52,976 nt of DNA. Origin: Thermoflexia bacterium. GTDB taxonomy: Bacteria; Chloroflexota; Anaerolineae; B4-G1; SLSP01. The number at the start of each line of letters is the position of its first letter. Position 1 is the first letter of the stretch. The stretch covers positions 1 through 52,976 of the forward strand of contig DUEJ01000004.1 in assembly GCA_011192175.1 (NCBI GenBank), in the 5' to 3' direction. This document shows, piece by piece, positions 30,593-39,530 of this stretch. The notes under the pieces are model-generated. The model made no database searches. It worked only from the letters and a program-made list of their open reading frames with translations, and was not told the origin of the DNA. The position numbers and the translations under genes were made by a program.

Positions 30593-32587
30593 TTACTGAT
30601 CACATTGTTCCGGGGCCGGATAAGGAATCTGTTCTTCCCAGACTAGCGTTTCATCACCAGAGACTAGAATTATCTTGAGGGGGAGGGGAATACATTGCCG
30701 CCAAGAGAATTCCAGTCGGGCAGTATGGATTTCGGTATCCTCGCCAATAGTATCTCGATAAAAGTGATACTCGCCCGTCCCCCCTGTGGCCGCAAGCGCC
30801 AAAGTCCCCGACCAAGTTTCCTGCGCTGCATTTATTTCCCAGTTTAAGAGCTCCGGAGTTTCCATAGCTAATGCTGCTTGCGGGGTAGGCGTCACCGTCT
30901 CTTCTTCAACTGGAGTGGGAGTGGGAGTAGCGGGGGGAAGATCCTCAACTAGCACCTCTAACTTAATTTGACTACTCGCCGGCTCGCCATCCGGGCGTTG
31001 TACCTCCCAAGTAGATTTATACGCGCCTGGCGCTGAAGGTGCTCGCAGCGGGAGCAATACCTGCACCTCTCCCCCGCCTGACAACGCCTCCAGTGGTAAG
31101 ATAGTGGTGGTAGCCGACAGCTCGGCCCCACTTACAAAAGCCAGCTGCATTCCAGCCGGCCACGGTCTCTCGCCGCCATTACCCAATGTGATATAGACTA
31201 ACAAATCTGTCCCCGGGGGCACGGCTTGAGCGCTAGGCGTAGTATAAAGCCGCAATACTTTGGCCCGGTAGTGATACATTGTTTCCTCGGTAGCGGTGAG
31301 CGCAACGGTGGGGATAAGCGGGGGGGCACTGGTTGCCGTAGGCGTCACCACGTCCAGCTCCTCTGGAGTGGAGGTGGCAGCTGGCGTGACCGTGGGGGTT
31401 TGCGTGGCGATGAAATCCGCCGAGATGCCCCGGGAATTAAGAAAGTTTACCAGATCAACGGGGATTTCTCCTCCGTTCCACCACCAGAGACCGATACCGG
31501 CGACTAAGGGCAATAATGCTAATAATAAAACGTGCAACAATCGTCGCCTCACCGAAGTCTGGGCCCTCTTTTCCTCAGTCGTCGCTTGTTCTTTCTCTTT
31601 CTCTGTTAACTGGTTAACAATAGTCCAAGAACGGAGCAATGGCTCACGCGCCTCTTCCGTTTCCAATACTTCTCCCTCGGGCTTTTGTGGCTGCGAGGGA
31701 GGCTGACTGTCACTCACTGATGAAGTGCTCCGTGTAGAGTAGGAAGGTTGCTCCAAGTTTAGAGCTTGACGCAACGCCACAGCCATCTTTCCGCTCGTGG
31801 CATAACGCTCTGCTGGTTGTTTAGCTAGCGCTGTTAGGATAACCGTTTCTAGTTCGGCAGGTATGTCCGGGGTAAACTTGGTCGGGGGCGGCACCGGATC
31901 GTTGATATGTTTCATCACCAAACTCATGGGGATTTCGGCCTCAAATGGCAACCGGCCGGTTGCGACTTGATAGAGGATAACTCCCAATGAGTAAATATCG
32001 GCCGCGGCCGTCGCCGGTTCCCCCATCCCTATTTCCGGGGCCATGTAAGCCGGGGTGCCTACCATCGCCCCGCTCGCGGTTAGACCGCTTACGCTGAGCA
32101 TCCGGGCGATCCCAAAGTCGGCCAAGACGGGATGCCCTTCTTCCGTGAACATGATGTTGGCCGGTTTGACATCACGATGTACCATCTCTCGTTGGTGCGC
32201 GTAATGCAACGCATCAGCAATCTCCGAGGTGATAAAGACGCCTTCCTCCAACGAAAGATCATCATTTTGCAAGCGATCTTTTAGCGTCATCCCCCGGATA
32301 TATTCCATCACCATGTAGTAAATGTCGTATTCTTCATCGTGGTCAAAATCGTAGACCCGCACGATATTGGGGTAACGCAACGTTGCTACTAATTTCGCTT
32401 CTCGTTGGAAACGGGTGACAAAACCTACCTCATCGGCCAGAAAAGGATGGAGCACCTTGATCGCCACGTGGCGATCAAGGTTGACCTGCTGCCCCAGATA
32501 GACTTCGGCCATACCGCCATGACCTATATGGCCCACTATTTCATATCTGCCTAAAGTTTTACCTAGTAAAAAATGGATACTGCTCAC
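30593..32587 (-). CDS. Serine/threonine protein kinase with extracellular NBR1-like Ig domain
   Basis: A 664-aa Hanks-type kinase. The N-terminal kinase domain (about 1-270) has the Gly loop IGHGGMAEVY, Lys44 in VAIKVL, HRDVKPANIM and ADFGIARM, so it should be active. After a variable linker, a helix (LLHVLLLALLPLVAGIGLWWW) crosses the membrane. The outer part has Thr/Pro linkers and one domain resembling the NBR1 Ig-like domain (LGNGGERPWPAGMQLAFVSG and the following strands) instead of the usual PASTA repeats. It starts five bases after the ACT-like gene, with which it forms a unit. Substrates are unknown. Confidence 0.88.
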   Translation of the reverse strand: MSSIHFLLGKTLGRYEIVGHIGHGGMAEVYLGQQVNLDRHVAIKVLHPFLADEVGFVTRFQREAKLVATLRYPNIVRVYDFDHDEEYDIYYMVMEYIRGMTLKDRLQNDDLSLEEGVFITSEIADALHYAHQREMVHRDVKPANIMFTEEGHPVLADFGIARMLSVSGLTASGAMVGTPAYMAPEIGMGEPATAAADIYSLGVILYQVATGRLPFEAEIPMSLVMKHINDPVPPPTKFTPDIPAELETVILTALAKQPAERYATSGKMAVALRQALNLEQPSYSTRSTSSVSDSQPPSQPQKPEGEVLETEEAREPLLRSWTIVNQLTEKEKEQATTEEKRAQTSVRRRLLHVLLLALLPLVAGIGLWWWNGGEIPVDLVNFLNSRGISADFIATQTPTVTPAATSTPEELDVVTPTATSAPPLIPTVALTATEETMYHYRAKVLRLYTTPSAQAVPPGTDLLVYITLGNGGERPWPAGMQLAFVSGAELSATTTILPLEALSGGGEVQVLLPLRAPSAPGAYKSTWEVQRPDGEPASSQIKLEVLVEDLPPATPTPTPVEEETVTPTPQAALAMETPELLNWEINAAQETWSGTLALAATGGTGEYHFYRDTIGEDTEIHTARLEFSWRQCIPLPLKIILVSGDETLVWEEQIPYPAPEQCDQ

Positions 32588-32592
32588 TAGAT

Positions 32593-33057
32593 TTAATGCC
32601 TCTCAGCGGCTTCTGCTAACTGACAAGTATGGATTAGGGCCCGTAAAGCATCCCACGCCCGCTTAAAATCCTCAGCCGGTACGAAGATATGATCTCGAGA
32701 GAAGGAGGCCAGGGGAAGAACGCTTACTCCGGCCGCAGCCACGGCGGAAGTCATGGTCGCCAAGTATCCCACTAATTCCAATTCTAAGGGCAGATCGAAG
32801 GTGATAAGCCGGTAAGCTGTGGATTCCTCAATTACATCTATGGCTACCGCCAACGCTTCCCATTCATTGCGAGGCAGCACCAGGGTAACTTCGTCCTTGT
32901 CCCGGACCAGTGAGGTGAAAGGTCTCCCGGTTTGGGCGATCAACTGAGCCGCCGCTTTAACCTGATCCACCGGTAGACGCATAATTACATAGTCTTTAGC
33001 ATCCGTGAATAATTTAGTTTTAGCTAATAGATGTCGCAAGCCAGGGGGATATTGCAT
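32593..33057 (-). CDS. ACT-domain-like small protein
   Basis: A 154-aa protein built from two ACT-like halves: the first about residues 15-75 (VIMRLPVDQVKAAAQLI), the second about 85-145 (LITFDLPLELELVGYLATM, then GVSVLPLASFSRDHIFVP). The second half matches the ACT_7/CASTOR-like type, which binds small molecules, often amino acids. ATG 33057 is chosen for its AGGAGG; a longer form from 33084 lacks one. It precedes the kinase gene by five bases and may report a metabolite to it; that link is inferred from position. Confidence 0.7.
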   Translation of the reverse strand: MQYPPGLRHLLAKTKLFTDAKDYVIMRLPVDQVKAAAQLIAQTGRPFTSLVRDKDEVTLVLPRNEWEALAVAIDVIEESTAYRLITFDLPLELELVGYLATMTSAVAAAGVSVLPLASFSRDHIFVPAEDFKRAWDALRALIHTCQLAEAAERH

Positions 33058-33431
33058 CGCACACCTCCTATCTACTATAGACAACGTTACCGATCCAAAT
33101 AGCTTACTCTGCCAACGGGATGTAACTTACCTACATTATACCTTTGAATAGGGTGAGGTAAAGAGACAACGGGCGGGATCTCCCTGACGAACACTCTGGC
33201 CCAACGGCCATTACAGGGGAATTCGCGGCGACGGTTGCGCGGTCGGCTTACGGCGACTTTTACCATTGATTAGGTTACTGATCCTCTTTTTCCTAAAAGG
33301 TGTGGTCTGGAGGTATCATCTCAATATTTCGGGGCAGTGTTCACCACCGAGCCGCAGAGTCCCCCGATCTTTTTATTTTTTCTCAGCGTCCAGGCGTTTC
33401 TAGCAGGCAGGGCTTCAGCGCCGGGATGATT
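33058..33431. other. Gene-free stretch, 374 bases
   Basis: Upstream of the ACT-kinase unit and downstream of the ferredoxin-type gene, both on the minus strand. It should contain the ACT-kinase promoter, but no convincing -35/-10 pair was found. A weak relative of the CACCACGGAG repeat lies near 33340-33400. Confidence 0.5.
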
Positions 33432-34706
33432 TTAATAGAAGCGGTTGATCAAGGCTACCAAGTAGCGGGAGCGCATCTGTTTGGTCGCCATTGCTTGTTT
33501 GAGCGGTGGCAGTTTTAGCAATGCGCCTAAGAGGGCCGCCAGGGAACGTTGACTCCACAATAGTTGTCTATCGAAGATCAAGTTTTGCAGCTGCCCCCGC
33601 TCAATAGCCATCAACACTATACGATGCGTGGTATCCAGGGGCGTGAGCACTCGCTCTGGGCGGGATTGCATGGCTATGCTCTGGGTGGGGCAGACGCGCG
33701 CGCAAACGCCGCAGCCGATACAGATATCCGTCTGGACGCGCGCCTTCTTGCGATGTGGGTGTTGCGCATCATGCGCCGAGACCAACGTGATAGCTTCCAT
33801 GGGACAAACTTCTACGCATTTACCACAACCGGTACAGGTATCCGCTTGTACCTCCGGCATGAAATTAGAGCGGAAAGCGCGTCGCTCTTCAAACCGCCGG
33901 GCCGCAATCAGCGCCTCGCAACAACAACCGCAACAATTGCAAATGAAGTTGAGTCCCGTGCGCGCGTTCTCTCCAAATTGTATCAGATTGTGCTCGTAGG
34001 CCACTTGCAAGAGATCCAAACTTTCGGCGACATCCACTTCACGCGCAAAGCCATGCTTGGTCAAGGATTCCGCCGAAGCGTTAAAGGTCATGCAAATATC
34101 TTGCGGCGCGTCGCAAGCCTCACCTACCTGGTCCTTTTTGAAACGACAATAGCAGGTGCTGATGCCGAGGTGGGAGGCCGTCCGAATGACCTCGCTGGCG
34201 CGTTCGTAATCCAGTACCTTGATTTCGGGTTGCAACACCGACTCATTGACAAATATGCGGCCAATCTGCGTCTCGCCGTCCATCAAGGCGCCCATAAACT
34301 CGTCTTCCACGGTACAGTATTGATAGTAGAGCTCGCTCAATACTTGCTGATCCACATCCTCCCGTAATCGCATCAAGGAGAATTCGAAGAAGCCGGGCAT
34401 GGGCGGCGGGAGGGTGTAGACTGATTCCCCATCGCGTTCCACATCCACCAGGACGGCGCGACTGGCCAACCCTGCCAATACCTGGCGAGTCTCAGCTAAA
34501 TCCATCTTCAAATAGCGGCTGGCCTGCTCGGCGGTGAAAGGTTTAACCGGTAGCCGCGCCATGATTCCCGCTTCTTTATCCGAAAGCAAATTGTTGAGAA
34601 TTTTGTATAAGAGCTCCGATGGCGGCGCACCCTGTGGAAATTTGTTCAGACGGGTTAATAATTGTTGATAGTGTTCCTCACTTAGATGATCGTTTTGCCA
34701 TAACAT
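33432..34706 (-). CDS. 4Fe-4S dicluster protein with N-terminal winged-helix-like region
   Basis: A 424-aa protein. The N-terminal third (GAPPSELLYKILNNLL, AEQASRYLKMDLAETRQVL) looks like a winged-helix fold. The centre has cysteines in GISTCYCRFKK and CDAPQDICMTF and a CNCCGCCC cluster. The C-terminal part carries two ferredoxin motifs, CTGCGKCVEVCP and CIGCGVCARVCP, each for one [4Fe-4S] cluster. This is the organisation of cytosolic ferredoxin-like proteins associated with reductases or sensing; the redox partner is not in the window. ATG 34706 with AAGGAG upstream is preferred over an open extension to 34844. Function beyond electron transfer or redox sensing is unknown. Confidence 0.8.
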   Translation of the reverse strand: MLWQNDHLSEEHYQQLLTRLNKFPQGAPPSELLYKILNNLLSDKEAGIMARLPVKPFTAEQASRYLKMDLAETRQVLAGLASRAVLVDVERDGESVYTLPPPMPGFFEFSLMRLREDVDQQVLSELYYQYCTVEDEFMGALMDGETQIGRIFVNESVLQPEIKVLDYERASEVIRTASHLGISTCYCRFKKDQVGEACDAPQDICMTFNASAESLTKHGFAREVDVAESLDLLQVAYEHNLIQFGENARTGLNFICNCCGCCCEALIAARRFEERRAFRSNFMPEVQADTCTGCGKCVEVCPMEAITLVSAHDAQHPHRKKARVQTDICIGCGVCARVCPTQSIAMQSRPERVLTPLDTTHRIVLMAIERGQLQNLIFDRQLLWSQRSLAALLGALLKLPPLKQAMATKQMRSRYLVALINRFY

Positions 34707-34747
34707 ATTAGTCAGTCTCCTTAAAAAATGAGAAATGAGCTGGAATC

Positions 34748-34833
34748 TCTGTCCGGGTTGCGCATAGCGTGTTGCGCAAATCTTTTCAAAGCGGAATACG
34801 TAACCTGCTACGCGAAATTCAACCGCAGCGGTG
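34748..34833. repeat. GGTGTGGCGCAAA-family dispersed repeat, copy 1
   Basis: Divergent copy containing GTGTTGCGCAAATCTTTTC, GCGGAATACG and CTGCTACGCGAAATTCAACC. Better-kept copies are at 41284-41347 and 48121-48186. Confidence 0.6.
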
Positions 34834-34984
34834 GCGTAAGCCACAGAATGTGCGGCTCTCTCGGATAGCTCCGTTTACGGGCATCGTTCTGTGGTCAAGA
34901 AATCTCTAGCTTTTATGGGGCATCCCTTGCGGGCGCACTGCTCCACTGGCTTGGAATGACAGGTTAGGAGATCATGCCATTTGC

Positions 34985-35746
34985 CTATTTGTTTCTGAAC
35001 AACGTTAGCAGCAGTTTGCCGCCAATCTGCTTGAACGTGGCCCCCTGACTGATCGCGGTGAGCGCGGCCCCGGCATCCACAATGCGCGTGCCGGCGACGG
35101 CATCCACGCCGTAACGGAAGAAGACCGGGGAGAGGGGCGTGGTGCCGCCCAACAACACCACGTAAGCTTCAGGCCGGCAGAGCGCGATCAACTCATCGAA
35201 AGTATGGTTCAAGAGCGAGGTGCCGGTGAGGGCAATCACATCCGCTTGGGGGAGTATCTCTGGAGAGCGCGACGCGGGCAGGTCCACGCCATGGGGATCG
35301 AGCTCCAATACCCAGCATTCCGCAGCCGCTTGCTGAACTCGTCTCACGAAGGGGAAGTGCCCTACGATGGCGACACGCCGGCCGCGGCCCTGCTCCACAA
35401 GCACGTCGGCGGCGTTGATCTCCACGCACTCCTCCGGATGCACTTCCAATAACGCGTTGAGCGTGGCGATCCCCACGCTGGCCTCCAAGAGAGAGTCGGA
35501 GCGCATCAGCGCGAGCAGTTCCGTTACCGTTTGCTCGTGGAGATGACCGGATGCGCGTACCGGTAATTGTCCCCCGTGGTGCTGGTCATTATCGCCCCCG
35601 TGCAGAGTGGAGGAGATGCCGGCTTGCAACTGTCCGCCCACTTCCACTCCCACTACGCTCCAATAGGCACCGATGCAGATATCCACCAATCGCGCCTCGG
35701 CGGCCGCACCTGTCACTTCAACCAGTAAATCGTCAATGATTGCCAT
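34985..35746 (-). CDS. DUF364 family protein (putative heavy-metal chelation domain)
   Basis: A 253-aa protein with the two DUF364-type parts. The N-terminal segment contains VDICIGAYWSVVGVEVGG; the C-terminal Rossmann-like half has VAIVGHFPFVRR, ALTGTSLLNHTFDELI and LLGGTTPLSPVFFRYGVD, all characteristic. The family is suggested to bind metals or corrin-like ligands, and its biochemical role is not established. ATG 35746 follows AAGGAGG. It is downstream of nothing obvious and is divergent from the histidine phosphatase. The stop codon lies inside an AAATGGC heptamer repeat. Confidence 0.85.
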   Translation of the reverse strand: MAIIDDLLVEVTGAAAEARLVDICIGAYWSVVGVEVGGQLQAGISSTLHGGDNDQHHGGQLPVRASGHLHEQTVTELLALMRSDSLLEASVGIATLNALLEVHPEECVEINAADVLVEQGRGRRVAIVGHFPFVRRVQQAAAECWVLELDPHGVDLPASRSPEILPQADVIALTGTSLLNHTFDELIALCRPEAYVVLLGGTTPLSPVFFRYGVDAVAGTRIVDAGAALTAISQGATFKQIGGKLLLTLFRNK

Positions 35747-35783
35747 CTAACCTCCTTAGTTAGCGTTTAGCTGTTGGCTGTTA

Positions 35784-35810
35784 GCCATTTGCCATTTGCC
35801 ATTCGCCAAT
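35784..35810. repeat. Heptamer repeat ATTTGCC
   Basis: Three to four units (GCCATTT, GCCATTT, GCCATTC, GCC) end directly at the -10 element of the next gene. The same unit occurs at 20700-20722, 34976-34992 and 41362-41400. Confidence 0.7.
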
Positions 35811-35816
35811 TATAAT
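35789..35816 (+). promoter_or_regulatory. Promoter for a probably leaderless histidine phosphatase mRNA
   Basis: TTGCCA, itself part of a heptamer repeat, and a consensus TATAAT are 16 bases apart. The ATG follows the TATAAT by only eight bases, and there is no Shine-Dalgarno sequence, so transcription should start at or next to the ATG. Confidence 0.6.
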
Positions 35817-35824
35817 CTCACCTT

Positions 35825-36403
35825 ATGAAACTACTACTGACTAGACATGGACAATCACGTTGGCAGACGGATGGCAATAGCGCCGGAGTAGATGCGCCAC
35901 TGAGCCGGCTGGGGGAATTGCAAGCCCACCGCTTGGGGAGATACCTCCAACAGCACGCGGAGATTGACCGTATAATCTCCAGTAACCTTAGCCGCGCCCA
36001 CAAGACAGCCACCATTGCGGCCTCCTATCTTGACCTCCCCGTCACCGTGGAACCGGCTCTGCGCGAGTTCGAGAGTTGGGACGCCGGCAGCCCCCCAGCT
36101 CCACGCGCTATCTGGGAACCGGCACCGGTTTCAGAGCCGCATCCTGAACATCGTGCTTTTAGAGCGCGTATCTGTGCCGCGCTGAAGCAAATTATCGGCG
36201 ACGGGGAGGACGATGAGACCGTCTTGTTGGTGGCGCACGGGGGGACGCTCGGGACGATATTGCGCCTCCTGTTAGGCTCCGAGGTGCAGCGGATTTGGAC
36301 GCTGAACACGGCTTTACATTCGCTGAGTTGGACGGGGAAATTTTGGCTGATTCAGTATCTAAATCGCGTGGAACACCTGCCCCGTCCACTGCAAAGTAGT
36401 TGA
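35825..36403 (+). CDS. Histidine phosphatase family protein
   Basis: A 192-aa phosphoglycerate-mutase-like phosphatase. The N-terminal LLTRHGQSRWQTDG carries the phosphorylated His, and LVAHGGTLGTILRLL the second catalytic His; FESWDAG gives the acid region. Members dephosphorylate sugar phosphates, cobalamin intermediates or proteins; this one cannot be assigned. It has no ribosome binding site and is probably leaderless. The next gene starts three bases after its stop, so it leads an operon with a DUF2085 membrane protein. Confidence 0.87.
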   Translation: MKLLLTRHGQSRWQTDGNSAGVDAPLSRLGELQAHRLGRYLQQHAEIDRIISSNLSRAHKTATIAASYLDLPVTVEPALREFESWDAGSPPAPRAIWEPAPVSEPHPEHRAFRARICAALKQIIGDGEDDETVLLVAHGGTLGTILRLLLGSEVQRIWTLNTALHSLSWTGKFWLIQYLNRVEHLPRPLQSS

Positions 36404-36406
36404 ACG

Positions 36407-37219
36407 ATGCGTCAGAAAACTATTCGGCGTTGGGGCTGGGTCGGAGGAGTGTTAGCCGCGGGTGCCGTGTTGGCTTTCCTCGTGTTAACACCGCCGACAC
36501 TGCTCCGGAAGATAGATTACATCGGGGCGGGAGTTTGCCACCGCCAAGCCGCGCATAGCTTCTTCATCGCCGGGCGACAAACACCACTCTGCCAACGTTG
36601 CACCGGGACTTTCACCGGCGCGCTGCTAGGCCTGACGTTGCAATGGGGACTCCTCCGTCGCCGGCGTGCTTGGCGCTTTCCCCCACACTGGGTCTGGGGA
36701 TTTATGGCGCTCTTTTTCCTGCTCTGGGGATTAGATGGCTTCAACTCCTTCACCACTTTGGGCCAGGCTACGCGCGGGTGGCTTGGCTACGCGCCGCAAC
36801 CCTGGTTACGGCTCCTCTCCGGCACGCTGATGGGGTTGAGCATGAGTCTGCTCTTGGTGCCGGCTTTTAATTTGACCATCTGGGGAGACGGTCTCCCCGA
36901 GCAAACGATAGAGAGCGGTGGTGAGCTGACCCTACTGGTCGCTGGAGGATTGCTCCAAACTGCGTTGCTCTATTCCCGCGCCGGCTGGCTGCTCTACCCC
37001 GTGGCGGTGTATAGCGCGGCTGGCGTGCTGGGGATGTTCCTCTTGCTGGGCATGATGGTCTGGGTGATGGCGGTGGGACTTGATCAGAGTTACACGCGCT
37101 GGCGGCAGTTATGGTTGCCCGCGTGCTGGGGAACTGTCTTCGCGGCTCTCATTCTCGGCGGCATGGTGCTGCTGCGACTCTTACTTATGGGGACGATTGA
37201 TGGGGTGCCGGGATTGTGA
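36407..37219 (+). CDS. DUF2085 membrane protein
   Basis: A 270-aa protein with about seven membrane helices. The DUF2085 signature is seen in the first loop: GAGVCHRQAAHSFFIAGRQ followed by PLCQRCTGTFTGALLG, with Cys and His residues suited to metal binding. The role of the family is unknown. Its start is three bases after the phosphatase stop. A tract of octamer repeats follows and separates it from the FtsB-like gene. Confidence 0.85.
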   Translation: MRQKTIRRWGWVGGVLAAGAVLAFLVLTPPTLLRKIDYIGAGVCHRQAAHSFFIAGRQTPLCQRCTGTFTGALLGLTLQWGLLRRRRAWRFPPHWVWGFMALFFLLWGLDGFNSFTTLGQATRGWLGYAPQPWLRLLSGTLMGLSMSLLLVPAFNLTIWGDGLPEQTIESGGELTLLVAGGLLQTALLYSRAGWLLYPVAVYSAAGVLGMFLLLGMMVWVMAVGLDQSYTRWRQLWLPACWGTVFAALILGGMVLLRLLLMGTIDGVPGL

Positions 37220-37264
37220 TCGTACCAACTATCTGACTACCCGACTATTTGACCACTCGACTAA
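37218..37264. repeat. Octamer-type tract (GACTACCC/GACTATTT)
   Basis: Units TGACTACC, CGACTATT, TGACCACT, CGACTAAG repeat with a period of eight directly after a stop codon. It is related to the tract at 29855-29893. Confidence 0.6.
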
Positions 37265-37276
37265 GCGGAGTTCACA

Positions 37277-37684
37277 ATGAGAAACCCTCCTGAACAGTTC
37301 TGGTTACGCAGGATCTCTTGGCTGATTTGGGGCTTGCTGGGTGTGTTGCTCCTACTCCTCTTTTCCGTCTTCTCACGCGCTTGGATGTTACGGCAAACGC
37401 TCCAGGAACAGAATGTGTTGTTGCAACCGCTGTTAACAGCCGAGGCCAATCAGCACGCCACGTTAGAAGCCCAATTGGAATATGTGCAGAGTGCTGCTTA
37501 CGTGGAAGAGTGGGCGCGCACCCGTGCTAAGATGACCCGTCCGGGAGAAGTACTGGTTATTCCCTTACTGCCTACGCCCACCGCCACCCACTTGTCTACC
37601 CCTACGGCGATACCTGCTGCGACGCCCACCCCCGCGCCATTTTGGCAACGCTGGTGGCAATCCCTCCGTGGGGAGAGCCGCTGA
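37277..37684 (+). CDS. FtsB/DivIC-like septum formation initiator
   Basis: A 135-aa bitopic protein. A single N-terminal membrane helix (LIWGLLGVLLLLLFSVF) is followed by a coiled-coil segment (LQEQNVLLQPLLTAEANQHATLEAQLEYVQ, in two heptad blocks) and YVEEWARTRAKMTRPGEVLVIP, which matches the end of the FtsB/DivIC family. A Thr/Pro linker ends it. FtsB-type proteins join FtsL and FtsQ at the divisome. The ribosome binding site is GGAG. No other division genes are nearby. Confidence 0.83.
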   Translation: MRNPPEQFWLRRISWLIWGLLGVLLLLLFSVFSRAWMLRQTLQEQNVLLQPLLTAEANQHATLEAQLEYVQSAAYVEEWARTRAKMTRPGEVLVIPLLPTPTATHLSTPTAIPAATPTPAPFWQRWWQSLRGESR

Positions 37685-37696
37685 ATGAACCCGCTA

Positions 37697-37766
37697 TCAC
37701 ACCACGAAGAAACTGAGAAGAAAATTTAGTTTCAAACTCCGGTGCTCTCCGTGTCTCCGTGGTGAA
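37697..37766. repeat. CACCACGGAG-family inverted repeat
   Basis: Left part ATCACACCACGAAGAAACTG and right part CTCCGTGTCTCCGTGGTGAA are inverted relatives. Copies lie at 3111, 6165, 12061, 50898 and 52660. Confidence 0.75.
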
Positions 37767-37852
37767 TTTATTAGTTGCCGGGGCGAACCGCGGCTACTGT
37801 GAATGATTTCCCCGCTCTACCCAGTGAATTCCATAATAAGGAAAGATTCATT

Positions 37853-39376
37853 ATGACTACCTTGCTCTACATCACTGCATTTATCGGCGGCCTAGTTACT
37901 CTATCGTTGGAACTGGCCGCCGCGCGGCTGCTCGCGCCCGCCTTCGGCACCTCGGAGCTGGTCTGGTCGGCCATCATCGGCTTGATCCTGCTCTATCTGG
38001 CTGCCGGCTATGAACTCGGCGGCAAATGGGCCGACCGTTCCCCCCGTCCAGTCACGCTCTACACCATCGTGCTCTCTGCCGGCATTGCTATTGGGACGTT
38101 GCCTTTCCTGAGCCGGCCGATCTTGCGTTTGGCGACGGCGGGCATGTCGGCCTGGAATCTGGGGCTGGTGGCCGGGCCGTTTGTAGTTGTCCTGATACTC
38201 TTTGCGATCCCGGTGACTTTGTTGGCTTGCATCTCCCCCTTCATCATCCGCCTGGCGATGAGCGATGTGCGCGCTTCGGGCATCACCGCCGGGCGCATCT
38301 ATGCTATCTCCACCCTCGGCAGTTTTTTAGGTACCTTCTTGCCCAATCTGCTGCTGATCCCCCTGTGGGGCACCCGCCGCACTTTCCTGCTTCTGGCGCT
38401 CTTAGCTGCGCTGCTGGGGGCCGTGGGTCTCTGGCATTCCGACCGGCGCCGCTTCTGGTACTTAAGTTGGGTGTTGCCGCTCTTGCTGATTTTGTTGCTC
38501 CTCCCGCCTGGCGCCATTAAGCCGCAAGCTGGCCTGATCCACGAAGAAGAATCCACTTACAATCTCATCCAAGTGGTGGAAAACGAGGCAGGTGTCCGTT
38601 TCCTCCTCCTCAACGAAGGCCAGGGAATCCACTCTATCTATGCACCTCAGCAGACCCTTACCGGCGGAGCGTGGGACTATTTTTTAGCCGCGCCGTACTT
38701 CAATCCGCCGCCTTACCCGCCGGAGCAGGTGGATAATCTCTTAGTGATCGGCTCGGCAGCCGGCACCATCCCCGCGCAATATACCGCTATCTATGGCGAT
38801 CTACCCATAGACGGCGTGGAAATCGATCCGGCTATCGTGGCGGTGGGGCGCCGTTACTTTGAGATGCACCAACCAGGGTTGCGCGTGCATATCGCGGACG
38901 GGCGGAGCTACCTCCAGCAGACCGAGACGCGCTACGCTGTAGTGGCGGTGGACGCTTACCGGCTGCCGTATATCCCCTGGCATTTGACGACGCAGGAGTT
39001 TTTCCAGGAGATCAAGGCGCACCTCACCGAGGAGGGCGTCGTCGCCATCAACGTAGGGCATACGCCCGACGATTGGCGGCTGGTGGAGGCCTTGGTCACT
39101 ACCATGAGCACCGTCTATCCCTCTATCCACGTCATTTCGGTGCCCAATACTTTCAACGCCATCGTCATCGCCACCGTCCAACCCACGGACCCGGCGAATC
39201 TCGCGGATAACTTGGTGCAAATCGAGGATCGGCGGTTGCGGGCCGCGGTGCAATCCGCCCAGAGCAATCTGGTGCCGGTCGCGCCCGGCGGGACCGTCTT
39301 CACCGATGATCAAGCGCCGGTAGAATTGCTCACCGACGCGCTGGTGCTGCGTCACCTTTTAGGCGTGACGCCCTAA
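37853..39376 (+). CDS. Membrane spermidine-synthase-like protein (fused MFS/SpeE type)
   Basis: A 507-aa protein. The N-terminal part has about eight hydrophobic helices and begins LLYITAFIGGLVTLSLELAA, a common start of fused-MFS/spermidine-synthase proteins. The C-terminal part (about 290-480) is a SAM-dependent methyltransferase-like fold: NLLVIGSAAGTIPAQY, DGVEIDPAIVAVGRRYF, HIADGRSYL and YAVVAVDAYRLPYIPWHL. Whether it makes polyamines is doubtful, since many relatives do not. ATG 37853 follows AAGGAAAG; an upstream open part (from 37775) has no ribosome binding site. It appears monocistronic. Confidence 0.85.
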   Translation: MTTLLYITAFIGGLVTLSLELAAARLLAPAFGTSELVWSAIIGLILLYLAAGYELGGKWADRSPRPVTLYTIVLSAGIAIGTLPFLSRPILRLATAGMSAWNLGLVAGPFVVVLILFAIPVTLLACISPFIIRLAMSDVRASGITAGRIYAISTLGSFLGTFLPNLLLIPLWGTRRTFLLLALLAALLGAVGLWHSDRRRFWYLSWVLPLLLILLLLPPGAIKPQAGLIHEEESTYNLIQVVENEAGVRFLLLNEGQGIHSIYAPQQTLTGGAWDYFLAAPYFNPPPYPPEQVDNLLVIGSAAGTIPAQYTAIYGDLPIDGVEIDPAIVAVGRRYFEMHQPGLRVHIADGRSYLQQTETRYAVVAVDAYRLPYIPWHLTTQEFFQEIKAHLTEEGVVAINVGHTPDDWRLVEALVTTMSTVYPSIHVISVPNTFNAIVIATVQPTDPANLADNLVQIEDRRLRAAVQSAQSNLVPVAPGGTVFTDDQAPVELLTDALVLRHLLGVTP

Positions 39377-39443
39377 CCTTTACTGAGAGATTTTGCTGGG
39401 ACTTGGCCGCAGATTACACTAATTTTCGATTTCTGATTTTTGA

Positions 39444-39486
39444 TTGGCGTTCATTTACGGTTTAGCTGCCTAGCCAGCGGAACTCA
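39444..39486. repeat. TTTAGCTGCCTAGCCAGCG-family repeat, partial copy
   Basis: TTTAGCTGCCTAGCCAGCG followed by GAACTC matches the longer copies at 43451-43534 and 49920-50012. Confidence 0.75.
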
Positions 39487-39530
39487 TAATTTCTTCAATG
39501 TAACCATCAAGCAATTTGGGAGGGAGAATC

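Noticed and set aside
33564-34367. Plus-strand open frame of 267 codons opposite the ferredoxin-type gene
   Set aside because: Shadow of a real gene with clear 4Fe-4S motifs on the other strand.
37853-39376. A true spermidine synthase (speE)
   Set aside because: The methyltransferase-like half is present, but relatives with a membrane half often have other functions, so no gene symbol is given.
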